A DNA stretch of 64,000 nt from Patiria miniata (Eukaryota; Echinodermata; Asteroidea; Valvatida; Asterinidae), in contig NW_024037059.1 in NCBI RefSeq assembly GCF_015706575.1, positions 31,134,129 to 31,198,128 of the forward strand. Reading direction: 5' to 3'. Below the pieces are notes generated by a model. It did no database searches and was not told the DNA's origin. It saw nothing but the letters and a program-made list of their open reading frames with translations. The translations under genes were made by a program, and so were the position numbers. Positions 20,601 to 31,055 of the stretch are shown here, in pieces; within the stretch, counting starts at the first letter, position 1; the number at the start of each line of letters is the position of its first letter.

Positions 20601-21900
20601 TTTTGGACATGTGACTTTCCCATGGCCAGTTGCTCCACATGCAATGCATTTGTGGATGAAGCGGCAGTTGGGCCTGGTACATTTCCCGGTGCCAAAGTTG
20701 GCTTCATAGCAGATACCGGCACCGGGCTGGTTTCCGCCTGGCTGCCTAGTACTACTTCCACGAAAGGAACCCGTGCGTGGTTTAGCGGATTGAAACGGCC
20801 CGTCCGGGCGTTGTCTTCCCTGGAATGTTTGCTGCGTTGAGCTAGTGCCCGTAGATCGCAATGGCCCGCCCCCAACTACATGCATTAACCATAGTTCCCC
20901 ATCTACATGCTTCGATCTGAATTCAATATCGTACTCTCGCCACCCATATCCGGAGTATCGCGTCGCCGCTGAGCGAATAGTATGTGGCAGTACTTCAATA
21001 CTTCTTGTGCGCACCCTGGGTTAGTTTGCAGGTAGATAGTTGCATACACGAGAAACGCTTCGGTCCATACTTCTATGGAGTAAATCTTATTTTTCGTCGG
21101 TGTGGCGGATTTAAGCTTTAATTGTTGGCCAACTTGGACTAGTGTAAGCTCGTCTAACGCGGGGCTGGGCGCTGTTACCCCTGGGTTTTTTACTAGTGTA
21201 CTGAGGTTTACATATTCCCCCTTCCCTATTTTTTCCTTGATGCTTTGTGATACCGGTGCCCCAAGTATTTCACCTTGGGGTGATAGGGGAGAGGTCCCCA
21301 GCGCAGCCGCCGCTTGAGACTTTAGGGGCTCGATCACGGCAGGTATTGCGCTTAGTAGGGCGGTTGGACTCGGAACGAGGGAGGGAAAGGATGCGGCTGG
21401 AGAACCAATTTGGGCTGAGGTAGTTTTATGTATGGGGTTTACTGAAGTCGTTTGGAGCTCACCCGGTCTCTGTGTCGTGGCCACTCCTGTTGCCTGCATG
21501 TACTGCACCTCCTGTTGCTGAGCTGCTTGTGGAGCCGATGAGTATACGACCCCCGGTGCAGTAAGACCTCCAGGCTGTATTTGTAGTGGCTGCTGAAGGG
21601 TTGGTGCCTGCTGCTGGCACTACTGTCCACCGATGGCGCTTGGCTGGCTTGGTGGCTGTGATCCGTCAGCCAATAGCTGATGAGTTGAGGGTGCTGGAGC
21701 GTCAGTCGGTGTGCTCGTGCCTGGGCCAGTTGCCTGTGTGGCCGGTGTCGCTGTCTTATTTCGAGGTCGACCTCTTTTCGCTTTCGGTGCTTCTTTCGGT
21801 TTGGCTGCTTTTCGTTTCCCCATCTCTCCCGTTGACGATGCTGGTATCACCGCAATTTGACTTGCCCGGCCCCCGTCAATTCAGTCTCCCATAGGCCGCT
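17690..21900 (-). mobile_element. Ngaro/DIRS-like tyrosine-recombinase retrotransposon, broken fossil
   Basis: Reading leftwards on the reverse strand, the parts occur in family order. First a Gag-like region with a basic start (21850-21620) and Cys/His knuckle words (CIACGATGHGKVTCPK near 20620). Then reverse transcriptase and RNase H (YMDDFLCVG near 19860-19830). Then a tyrosine recombinase with YGTHSFRIGAATTAAL and MGRWRSDAFKLYIR (19170-19040). Finally an SGNH/GDSL hydrolase-like region with GSNDLG (near 18080) and DGVHLSDAG (near 17790). A recombinase instead of an integrase defines the DIRS/Ngaro group, and an SGNH hydrolase is known in some Ngaro elements. The element is broken in several places (at least five breaks) and another element is inserted at 18241-18924. 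Terminal repeats were not identified, so the edges are approximate. It looks moderately old. Confidence 0.8.
18241..18924. mobile_element. element inserted in the Ngaro-like fossil, TTCGTCGGTTTGTC ends
   Basis: GTCGCAGAGCTGACAAACCG at 18241 is mirrored at 18905-18924. The end word ATTCGTCAGTTTGTC also recurs inside near 18461, 18527, 18570 (inverted) and 18648. Two tandem units of TTTGTATGCTATTCGTCAG..ACCAGCGAAAT lie at 18516-18722, the first with an extra palindrome around GCGCGTGCACGCACGCGC. No transposase is seen. Confidence 0.5.
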
Positions 21901-22146
21901 GAACGAATTCAAGCAATATTCCTCTTCAGAGCAACTACAGCCTTTATTGCAGCGAATATTTTGCAGAGCGATATCGAGAGCGTACGAACAGGGAGAAACT
22001 TCTTGGAACAAGTGGCCGATTGTTTACTAGTGGTTGTTCACCCGCTTGCCACGTGGCAATTGTGGGCTAGCCAGCGCACGTTCCCACGCTGAGCGCCGGA
22101 GATCATAAAGAGCGCGCGTTCCAAAATTGCTACATTTCCAGACCAA

Positions 22147-22415
22147 GGGCGGATCCAGGGGGGGGGGGGGCCAAAGGGGGCCATGGCCCCCCCAAAAACG
22201 AAAATATTTTTTTTTATTTTTTATGTGACATCGCAATAAAGGCAGGCAATGAGTACACCACCATCTTTTCCTCAAAAAACATTGGCTAAAGTGGTCAGAA
22301 ATTGCCTCAGATCGCACCACAGAGCATCTAGAATCCAAATTTTTTTTCGGGGCCCTTAAGCGGGCCCCGAACCCCACGCCGTAATTTTTTTGACCCACTT
22401 TTTTGGGCGACCACA
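22147..22415. mobile_element. hAT-like remnant with GGGCGGATCCAGGGG end
   Basis: GGCGGATCCAGG followed by a G run is a common hAT-type terminus. The stretch CCTCAGATCGCACCACAGAG near 22304 recurs as a diverged fragment at 55305-55350. The reverse ORF here is not convincing. Confidence 0.45.
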
Positions 22416-22429
22416 TTGATACAATTTTG

Positions 22430-23905
22430 GTTCGATTGTTTTGGTTTTATCGTGGCTTGTACAAATAGGTTTATGCCTTTACTTGCACAAACATCTTTTG
22501 CACCAATCAGTTGTGGAGTTCCTCAAGGTTCAATACTTGGCCCTATACTTTTTCTGATTTACATAAATGACATTTGTAACTCTTCCAAAATACTCTCTTC
22601 ATTTTATTTGCAAACGACACTAATTGTTTTTTTTATAGCAGTAATGACTTACTTAAGGCAGTTGACACTGTTAATCGACAACTATGCAAAACCTCCGATT
22701 GGTTTAAATGTAATAAACTGTCCGTTAATTAAAAAAAACCCACAATGTATGTTGTTCTCCAATGGTAAAGTCGACAGGAATATCAGTGTTTACTTAAATG
22801 ACACACAAATAGAACAAGTTAAAACATGTAATTTTCTAGGTGTAATTATTGATAGTAAACTTTCTTGGAAGCAACATTGCCAAAAAGTACTAATGTCACT
22901 TTCTCGGAACCAGGGTATCTTAAGAAAATTAAAACACCAATTACCTTCAGATATCTTATTTTCAATTTATAATACGTTGTCCCTGCCTCACCTTCAATAT
23001 GGTATTTTAGCATGGGGTAACACCTACCCAACCTTTATCAATAAATTGTATATTATGCAAAAGAAAATACTTAGGATAATTAATAACTCCAGATATACAG
23101 AACATTCAGCACCACTGTTTAGTAAATACAAAACCTTATCTATTTTTGACTTGTATAAATACCATCTTGGGGTATTAATGTATAAATTCGAAACAAACAA
23201 ATTACCCAAAACTATACATTCGCTATTTAACAAAAACTCGGATATCCATTCTCATAATACAAGGTCAGCCTCAAACTTTCATCTCCATAAAGATAGAACA
23301 TCTCTTTACTTATCGACTGTCGGAAACCAAAGACCTCTATTGTGGAACCACCTCAAACCAATGCCTATCTTTAGATCAATGAAGAACTTCAAAAACTACA
23401 TGAAAACGTTGCTACTTACAAATTATACTGATAATTAAGTATCCCAATAAATCGTATATTCATGTCATCAAACAGATTGTTGAAAAATATGGTATTGTTT
23501 TATAATTCCTTGGCCACTTTTTGCTTCTTCGCCCCTTCCTCCCTAACCTGTTTTGTAATTATTTAATTGATTTATTTCTTGTAATGTATGGACGTAAGAA
23601 AGTACTGTGTAGGCCTATGTATATTCATGCGAATGTGAATATTTTTGCTGTTCATTATATTTCTTTTCAATTTTTATTAGTATAAGTGTATTTACCTGAT
23701 AGAATTCAGCCTATTGTATGTACATATTAATTTACTAGCTTAATTTGTAATTACGGATTCCAGGTCTTGTACAAGCATATGCTTACCGGGATCCCTCATA
23801 TCATTGTTTGTCATTCTTTATACAGTTTCCTGTTTATTATGTTGTTTGTGCTATGATATGAAAAAAATAAACCGTAGGCCTAACCATAACCATAACCATA
23901 TGGAA
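22430..23905 (+). mobile_element. 5'-truncated CR1/jockey-like LINE with open RT C-terminal frame
   Basis: An uninterrupted frame to 23438 reads SCGVPQGSILGPILFLIYIN (RT block before the catalytic box), then LQTTLIVFF where families have YADDT, then CNFLGVIIDSKLSWKQH, LPHLQYGILAWGNTYPT and a C-terminal HNTRSASNFHL..RPLLWNHL arm. About 450 bp of 3' sequence ends in AAAAAATAAA and an (ACCATA)n tail at 23880-23900, a CR1/L2-type 3' end. The open frame suggests a fairly young copy, but the catalytic Asp pair is lost and the 5' part is missing. Confidence 0.82.
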
Positions 23906-23924
23906 TAATTTTTAGAACGACTTC

Positions 23925-24048
23925 TCTAACCTCATTACAAATCCGGTTGAATACTGTGCCCCAGTCTGGTGTGCAAGCTCGCATATGCCGAAGTTGGACA
24001 AGGAACTTGAACGACTCCATGAGACTAGGCAGTGGGGCAGATAAATCG
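23925..24048 (+). mobile_element. short LINE fragment
   Basis: One frame reads NPVEYCAPVWCASSHMPKLD followed by KELERLHETRQ, the conserved segment after the RT thumb in several LINE clades. It is too short to place. Confidence 0.5.
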
Positions 24049-24074
24049 ACCGTAAAGTCCGAAAATTTGGGACT

Positions 24075-24185
24075 CTATATCTCAATACTGTGTATGGGAG
24101 CCCCAAAACTTAAGGTATTGAAAATATGCAACACAAGAAAATAGACTGCACCTGAAACAACCAGTCCAAACAACCCATCGGTACT
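24075..24185 (+). repeat. RepB fragment
   Basis: GTGTATGGGAGCC..GCAACACAAGAAAATAGACTG and CAACCAGTCCAAACAACCC match RepB. Here it lies downstream of copy B and in the orientation opposite to that gene. Confidence 0.65.
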
Positions 24186-24304
24186 GTATCATTCAACTGT
24201 GCCATCTGTCCCTTTAAATAAAATTGAACTCTGTTCACATGCTACAGTGAATATTCTAAATAGACATGGAATATTTTAAGTTAATATACTGCCTGGGAGT
24301 ATGT

Positions 24305-25008
24305 TCAGATAACACCACCCATGATCACAAATCCTCGCGACTTTCCAGTAGCTACATCAACATCTTGCATTGCATGAAACAAGTCCTCAGTCTTTAACCA
24401 CAATTTGGGCTTGCCAACATTAGTATCAAGCATCAGAAAGCGGTCAGTGGCTTTGTGATATGCACAAAGGGGACTGTGATGTCCATACTTTGAAGCCTTC
24501 CCGATTTGTCCCAAAAGGTATCGCTGGAAGTTCAGAATAACTCCAGCGCTGGAATCTTCATGGCGCAGGGCTTCCACGGCTAGACAGCGGAATTCATCCA
24601 CGGAGGACTCCTGACCAAAGTACATCGTAGCTTGGTGTTTGTGGCTGACGAGTAACTGGCCTACATCCACCAACGTGGTGCCTGTTTTCTGGATGACATC
24701 ATGGGTAATGATCTCCTCGGTCTCCTTGAAGGCGAACATAGCAAATCCGTGGTACTGCTCCTTAATGTCCTCACAGTGTCTGAAGTTGCAGTGGCCTGCT
24801 TCACGACACGCTTTTCCACATGCAAAAGATGCAAGTAGGAGCGCTGCACTCTGTATGCCACAGTGCGAATAGTGCTGCTGGAAGTCAAACATGTCCATTA
24901 AGATGTCTTGACGAGCTTCAGCTTCATCCAGAAGACGCTTGCCTTCCTCAGATTCCAAAGGAATCGGGTCGCTTACTTTAATGGTTTCCTCCATATCTGT
25001 CTCAGATC
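24305..25008 (-). CDS. PCS: phytochelatin-synthase-like protein, copy B, catalytic exon
   Basis: Reverse-strand exon of 704 nt after a CTCCATCAG acceptor (25009-25011), ending in TGA. It has the same triad layout as copy A: Cys in HCGIQSA, His in GHHSPLCAYH, Asp in LMLD. ATGKSRGFVIMGGVI closes the protein. It is almost identical to copy C and less similar to copy A, and lacks A's five-residue insert after LMLDTN. The upstream exon has no ATG in the position used by copy A. The first in-frame exon-2 ATG (24992-24994) would start MEETIKVSDPI and give 229 residues, still covering the whole PCS domain. The longer in-frame ATG at 25030 lies in the presumed intron. The expected role is metal-responsive thiol-peptide synthesis in the cytosol. 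Confidence 0.8.
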
Positions 25009-25439
25009 CTGATGGAGTCAAGAAAACCAAAAGTCAAGTTTGGTAGGCCTATACATGCGTATATCAACATGGTTTAACATTCAGCTAGATGATATTTTTG
25101 TAGCCTATACTGGTTGTTACTGTGCCCACCCCTAGTAGTTTCTTGTCTTGCATGCGCTAGAACAGGAGTAGGACCCGTAAACGTGGCGTAAACATTTACA
25201 CCGTTTCTAACAGGGGCCCAGTCTCTCAGTAACTGGGACGCTAGAGAACTCCATTTCTTTTCGAATTTTGATTTTTGGTCGGTTGGTCTAACCGTCTAAC
25301 AGTACAACAGAGGCCCAACTATTCGCAGTTCGTATGTCCACTGCAAATTATCCCGAGAAAGAGCCATAGGGGCTATGCCAGTGATACTGCGAAGAACTTG
25401 GACAAAAAGAGCTTAAATCTCAGATACACTTTTTGCTTC

Positions 25440-25565
25440 AACATGTAGGCCTACGATCAAATACATCAGAAATGACCTACCTGATAAAAAATATATAGTC
25501 CTATAGTGGTTCTAGTGGCAGAGAGAAAAATAGATCAACAATTCGCAGTTGGAACTATTGTGGGC
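25440..25565 (-). promoter_or_regulatory. 5' region and first exon/donor of PCS copy B
   Basis: Reverse complement of the conserved upstream segment, ending in ATCAG|GTAGGTC with the exon edge at 25481. In the frame that joins exon 2 there is an in-frame TAG about ten codons upstream and no ATG after it, so the exon appears untranslated in this copy. Confidence 0.5.
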
Positions 25566-26059
25566 ATTATAGTATCAGCTAGGCTTACAATGTACATGTA
25601 CATACGAAATTCTTTCTACATGAACACGCAATTTCGATATGATCATGTACGTCATGCATGATACAGCATTTTTATCAGAGTTCAATGTTGCCAGACTTTG
25701 ACCTACTCGACCTAAAAGATGACAACAAACGTGACTAAAACTCAAACGCATGCTGGCGTGATAGCAACCATTTTTATGATGACGACCTGTTAACGATGTG
25801 TGTTGATGGCTCCGCTATAGATAAGGTGAGACCGTCTAGTGTGGTGTCCTGTGTAATCTCTAAAAACAAAATGGTTATGATAACCAATATCATCAGGTTT
25901 TTACACAAAACGTATTGGTCAATAATGTGTCCAACTGACTTTTTGGTCAAAATGATTAACGGACCTTTGATTAGCTTTTAACCGGTTTTTTTTTATTGAT
26001 AACAAATCCAACCAACTTTTAGGTTATGACAGCACGTTTCTAGATGAAACCGTATACAA
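25566..26059. other. upstream flank of PCS copy B
   Basis: 25670-25780 shares diverged words with the region upstream of copy C (CAGAGTTCAA..TTGCCAGACT and AAACGCATG.TGGCG at 31080-31150 and 31535-31550). This shows the duplicated unit extends beyond the first exon. No ORF is supported. Confidence 0.45.
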
Positions 26060-26328
26060 ATACAAAATGGCAACATACGACCAATAGCGGTGGGTCGATC
26101 GCAACCAAAGATTTTGTTTTCATCGTAAAGCTAACCTATTCTGATTGGTTGCTGGAATAACATATTTCCCTGGTAAACGTTAACCAATTAGTGGTTGGTT
26201 CTATCCCCCGCCCCCCTTTGGATAAATAAATGTAACCATTGCGACTGCCCTATAACCAAGCAGTTGTTTGTCCTTGTCGAAGCGAAAAACAAGAAGACGC
26301 GAATGGACTATGAAAACCCATGTACCGG
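26060..26328 (+). promoter_or_regulatory. candidate promoter with a short first coding exon
   Basis: Three CCAAT-box-like words in either orientation (ACCAATAG near 26080, ATTGGTTG near 26146, AACCAATTAG near 26184) precede GGATAAATAAATG (26220-26231). An ATG at 26303 opens Met-Asp-Tyr-Glu-Asn-Pro-Cys-Thr-Gly and runs into a strong donor GTGAGTAA (26329). No downstream exon was found, so the gene is not identified. It points away from PCS copy B. Confidence 0.3.
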
Positions 26329-26476
26329 GTGAGTAAATAAAAAGAAACCCAATGTCGGGACTATTGTTTTAGTAAAGTTCTGCATGTACGGTAGCACTTT
26401 CAAGATCTAGGATATGCAAGCCCAATTCATAAGCTTTCTTTTAGTACAAGTTTCATTCAAATCACTCATGTACTTT

Positions 26477-26669
26477 TCAAGTTACGGAATTTTAAACACG
26501 TTGTTTCAAAGTTCTGTCCACGGATCACAAGAATGTAAGTGTTCTTTCAGCAAAACGAAAACAAATCACAAAGGATGTGTGAATTGTTTTCGTTTTGGTG
26601 AAAAAAACACACACCTTTTTGTGATCAGAACTTTAAAACAGTGGTTGTGTTTCAAATTCCGTAACTTGA
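26477..26669. repeat. inverted repeat, arms about 85 bp
   Basis: TCAAGTTACGGAATTTTAAA at the left is mirrored by AAATTCCGTAACTTGA at 26654-26669. The match continues inward with TTTCAAAGTTCTG and CAAAACGAAAACA words. The + ORF 26414-26686 is a reading of this hairpin. Confidence 0.7.
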
Positions 26670-27580
26670 TAAGGTGTCTTGTCTGAGGAGCCTTCTTGTG
26701 ATCCCAAAGAGCTGGGAATGCTTCAAGGATAAGGTGTACTAGACTGTATGCAGATCCACACTCTCTTAGAACCCAAAAAGGTCCGCTTTGCTACAGTGTT
26801 ATCCTGCGAGGCCGACGAAATTAGCTAGTCTAGCTGCGTTAGGTCTTAAAGACTTGGTAAGGTCATCAAGTGACACTAGTTACTCTGGATCTTCTTCAGA
26901 GGCAAGAGGCAAATGCCTCTGAAAAGATCTTAAGATCGGAACGTGGGTCACGTTAGGGTCATCTAAAAGTAAATAGCTGTCGTGTTTTTGGAAAAAAAAA
27001 AAAAAAAGAACATTTTTCTCTGGGTGAATTCAACAAAAGAACAGGCAGGACGTCATTAACACAAGTGAATTCTAATGGTGCTTTTTAAAACTCTTAAATT
27101 GTCTTTCTTCAAATTTATTCACTTTTTTGCGCAGCAATACTTGTTCCAAAGAAGTAATCGATATGTAATATTTAGAACATACATTACACAGACCGTTATC
27201 TAGGTTTTTTTTCTAAATTGATATCTTGATACACCATTACGTTACATTCATAAATACCTAAGCCAGTTTACCAATTCAAATGAATTGAGAGCCTGTCACG
27301 TGGGTGGATTTAAACCGCTGATAAAACACTGCTGCGTTTTGCGCCACATCGCGCAGTACGTGCCGTGCGCAAGGTGTATACCACAGACATGGTGAGAAGG
27401 GTGTTTCACAAAACATGAAGTAATACTGTTGAAGAACATTGCTGGAAATGCTTTAATTTTGACTTTTGACCGAAAAGTTATTTTATGCAAGGGAACAAAT
27501 ATGTGCTTGGCCGGTATTGAACAAGTACGTTTAAAACAAGGACACAGATAATGACCCTCGCCTTTGGCTCGAGCTATTAA
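26670..27580. other. nothing recognised
   Basis: Holds a small stem (GATCTTCTTCAGAGGCA with its near mirror, 26888-26930) and a poly-A run at 26991-27007. The reverse ORF 27296-27598 has no recognisable domain. Confidence 0.4.
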
Positions 27581-27742
27581 GCCCGGTTCATACTTCATGC
27601 GAACGCGAAAGCGAATTTAACGTCATGAAACATTCGCTGCTAAATTCGCAAAAATGTGTTCAACTTTTACAAATTCGCATCACGAATAATCTCCATGATG
27701 TCACAAATTCGCGTTCGCTTTTGCTCCGAGTATGAATCGGGC
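27581..27742. mobile_element. 162-bp palindromic MITE
   Basis: GCCCGGTTCATACT at the left and AGTATGAATCGGGC at the right are inverted ends. Inner GCGAACGCGAAAGCGAATTT is mirrored as well. Confidence 0.75.
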
Positions 27743-28132
27743 TTTACCCACGTCCAGGCCTCTTGCAAGTTTTGAACATACTTGTTTAAAACCGGCGCAG
27801 CACATATTCATTCCCTTATTATGACAATGGTACAGATGGTTACATCATTAGGGAAACGGCCAAGGTACATGTAGATGACCATCAATGGTTTTGAGTTGTA
27901 TGATTTAGTCATGTTAGTGCACAACTAAAGTAGATTGGCTTACAAAGTTAACTGGAACAAAGATTGGCTGACAAAATTAAATGGTACTTTTGGGAGACAT
28001 TTTGCAGTAAAATATTTAATATTTAGGGAGACACTGGTCATGGCAATGGTCCTTTTAAAATAGAATTGAACCCTGTACACAAGCTAAAAAGACATGGGAT
28101 ACTGCAAGTTAATATACTGCCTGTGAGTATGT
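27743..28132. other. 3' flank of PCS copy C
   Basis: The part next to the stop (28040-28132) resembles the flank of copy B (24190-24304). The rest shows nothing recognisable. Confidence 0.5.
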
Positions 28133-28836
28133 TCAGATAACACCACCCATGATCACAAATCCTCGCGACTTTCCAGTAGCTACATCAACATCTTGCATTG
28201 CATGAAACAAGTCCTCAGTCTTTAACCACAATTTAGGCTTGCCAACATTAGTATCGAGCATTAGAAAGCGGTCAGTGGCTTTGTGATATGCACAAAGGGG
28301 ACTGTGATGTCCATACTGGGACGCCTTCCCGATTTGTCCCAAAAGGTATCGCTGGAAGTTTAGAATAACTCCAGCGCTGGAATCTTCTTGACGCAGGGCT
28401 TCCACGGCTAGACAGCGGAATTCATCCACGGAGGACTCTTGACCGAAGTACACAGTAGCTTGGTGTTTGTGGCTGACAAGTAACTGGCCTACATCCACCA
28501 ACGTGGTGCCTGTTTTCTGGATGACATCATGGGTAATGATCTCCTCGGTCTCCTTGAAGGCGAACATAGCAAATCCGTGGTACTGCTCCTTAATGTCCTT
28601 ACAGTGTCTGAAGTTGCAGTGGCCTGCTTCACGACACGCTTTTCCACATTCAAAGGATGCAAGTAGGAGCGCTGCACTCTGTATGCCACAATGCGATAAG
28701 TGCTGCTGGAAGTCAAACATGTCCATTAAGATGTCTTGACGAGCTTCAGCTTCATCCAGAAGCCGCTGGCCTTCCTCAGATTCCAAAGGAATCGGGTCGC
28801 TTACTTTAATGGTTCCCTCCATATCCGCCTTGGAAC
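28133..28836 (-). CDS. PCS: phytochelatin-synthase-like protein, copy C, catalytic exon
   Basis: Reverse-strand exon of 704 nt after the acceptor AATATCAG. The frame is open to TGA at 28133-28135. The triad Cys (HCGIQSA), His (GHHSPLCAYH) and Asp (LMLD) is intact. It differs from copy B at only a few residues (for example LSHCG against YSHCG, EALRQED against EALRHED). The first exon-2 ATG (28820-28822) would start MEGTIKVSDPI, 229 residues. The in-frame ATG at 28867 would lie in the intron. Its presumed intron (about 2.1 kb) holds RepB and a foldback element split by a hAT-like insertion. Confidence 0.8.
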
Positions 28837-29129
28837 CTGATATTGAGTCAAGAAAAACAAATTTCACGTTCAGTATACATTGTATTGATTATGTATAATA
28901 TAATATTAACATGGTGTTAGGAAAAATGTTGGCACCCTACCAAAGTAGCATTGTTTCTTTACCCAGCCCTAGTATTTTCTTGTCATAAAGATTGCATTAT
29001 CCCCACTAGTGTGGCAACGATATCACTGTGCTGTACCAAGACTGGGACCTGGACTACTCTAAAATGTGCAAAACTAAAATCAGGCCAACTTTACTCATTT
29101 TTAGCCAGCAAATTTCTCCAAAAATTCAA

Positions 29130-29520
29130 TTTATGACAATTGGGCAAAGAAAAGGTCCTCAGTATTTCACCAACCAAGTTTTGCAGACTCAATTCAATTT
29201 TTAAAGTAGACTGTTCTTCAATATTTTGCACATGAGAGAGAAGTCAAGTGATTTCAAAATGAGGCCAAAGACTAGACTGGTATACATGTATGTCCAACCA
29301 TGGTCCAACTATTTAAAAAGACTTATTTCATATTTCAGGGTCATTAGTCTGGTGGCTGACTATGGAGAAATGTGCAGTAAAAAGAGACTAGTTTCCGGTT
29401 CATATATCTGCTACATGTTTCTTTTTGCACAGTTGATTGATGCAGTACTAAAGCGGTGTTGGACTGGTTGTTTCAGGTGCTAGTCTATTTTGTTGCATTG
29501 CATGTTTTCAACATTTGGGA
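29130..29520 (-). repeat. RepB copy in the inferred intron of PCS copy C
   Basis: Reverse complement of RepB: GGTCCTCAGTATTTCACCAA, ACTCAATTCAATTTTT, TGTTGGACTGG and TAGTCTATTTTGTTGC. It ends at a small hairpin (TTTGGGACTCTCA.. with its mirror at 29517-29550). It lies between the 5' segment and the exon, as in copy A. Confidence 0.7.
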
Positions 29521-29769
29521 CTCTCATACACAGTTTTGAGAGTCCCAAATTTTTGGAGTACGCTGGACCTTCTGCTGCACAGCCGCTACTCCAACGGTCT
29601 GAAGAAATTGTTAACCTACTCGTGCACAGAACTTTACGTACGGTTGTATTCTATGATGTCACAACTTTTGGGCTCCAGGTTTCATTGGTAATCTTACCTC
29701 AAATTTTTTGGAGAAATTTAGGCATCTTTCTAGAGTCTGTATGCACACACACAAATTAATGTCCGTTGA
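29521..29769. other. unassigned intronic sequence
   Basis: A + ORF crosses it (29490-29759) without any recognisable domain. Confidence 0.3.
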
Positions 29770-30715
29770 TGGCAGCCATTTTGAAAGTCAGAAGCGTTGA
29801 CCCTAAAGCTGTGATGTCATCAGAGTTGTAACGAGTCACTAATTGTTGTGACTCGAGTCGAGTCATTATAAAGAAGTGACTCGAGTCAAGTCGAGTCATT
29901 TTAAAGAAGTGACTCTTGTCGAGTCAAGTCGAGTCATTAGGTCAAGAAGGTTGAGTCGAGTAGAATCGAGTCATGAATATTTGAACACTATTTACCAAAA
30001 TTTATAAAACTGAGAAGGGCATACATTTTATTAGACGGCGTACGAATCTAAGAGCTTTATAAGAAATCAACCAAAGCCAAAGATGAAACAACGAATTGGC
30101 ATTTATGTGTTTAAATCTTGTTCCTGGATAGTATTTTGTATGTTCTAGAACCATGAGGTGGGAGTCTGTGACCAATGTTGTAGGTTTGTAAATGAACATA
30201 AAATTTGCATCGTAAGTCATTGCAAATACTTTTCGCAAAATTTTGCTTTTATTTTTGGGACTCGAGTCTTATTAACCTTTCCTCGAGTCGAGTCGAGTCT
30301 TTTGATAAGGGACTCGAGTCAAGTCCAGTCATTTGCTCGCAGTGGCTCGAGTTGAGTCGAGTCATTTACCCATAGGGAATCGAGTCAAGTCACCAAAAAT
30401 TATGACTTGAGTCGGACTCGAGTTGAGTCACTGTCTTGAGTCATTACAATTCTGGACGTCGTGTTATGCAATCAATCTTGTTGCTCCAGCTGTGCGAGTT
30501 GCGGGATGCGATGGCTGTTTAATGTACATGTACAACAGATTCACCCAGACAGTATGGGCCATTTGCACAATACATTGTTCTATCAGTTGAGAAGTTGTAC
30601 ATGAAACAGCCATCCATCGCCACTCGCACACCCGGAGCAACAAGATTGATTTGCCTTAACACGGCGTCCCAGCTTTGGAGTCATCGCTTCTGACATTCAA
30701 AATTGTCCATGGCAG
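29770..30715. mobile_element. foldback MITE split by a hAT-like element
   Basis: Left arm pieces 29770-29820 and 30455-30525 are together mirrored by 30590-30710. The shared words are GTCAGAAGCG, AAAGCTG, CGTGTTA, TCAATCTTGTTGCTCC and GATGGCTGTTT. The intact right arm shows what the left arm looked like before insertion. Confidence 0.7.
29821..30454 (+). mobile_element. hAT-like MITE made of GAGTCGAGTC repeats
   Basis: The ends CAGAGTTGTAACGAGTCAC and GAGTCATTACAATTCTG are inverted. The flanks GATGTCAT (29813-29820) and GACGTCGT (30455-30462) agree at six of eight bases. The opposite arm of the host MITE supplies the original site (GACGCCGT). Subterminal parts are GACTCGAGTC-type repeats. 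The middle (29990-30240) is unique and codes for nothing recognisable. Confidence 0.75.
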
Positions 30716-30899
30716 CCATTTTGCTTCCACTATTAAGGACATTTCCTGAAATGTTATCATCTTCAGGAAATTTCATGAAATCTCTGGAAAAAAACATATG
30801 CCAATCTGACTATGGACATTCCATTTTGGAGAGTGGAAGCACCACCGCAGAAAGGTTGTAAGTGATGATCGAAGAGCTCACACAAATAAAGTTCAATCC

Positions 30900-31020
30900 C
30901 CAGAAAACAATAGTTGATTACATCAGAAATGACCTACCTGGCAAAAACTAAAGTCTGGTGAGGTATAGTGGCAAAGACTCAAGAGAGAGATAAATTCAAA
31001 ATTCGCAGTTAGAACGATTG
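30900..31020 (-). promoter_or_regulatory. 5' region and first exon/donor of PCS copy C
   Basis: Reverse complement of the conserved upstream segment, ending in GCCAG|GTAGGTC with the exon edge at 30938. No ATG lies at the copy A start position. Confidence 0.5.
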
Positions 31021-31055
31021 TTGGCAAATGTAATACAAACATCTTCCTACGTACA

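Noticed and set aside
26414-26686. Cys-containing 90-codon ORF near the PCS genes, considered as metallothionein-like
   Set aside because: It is a reading across an 85-bp inverted repeat, and the Cys pattern does not fit metallothionein.
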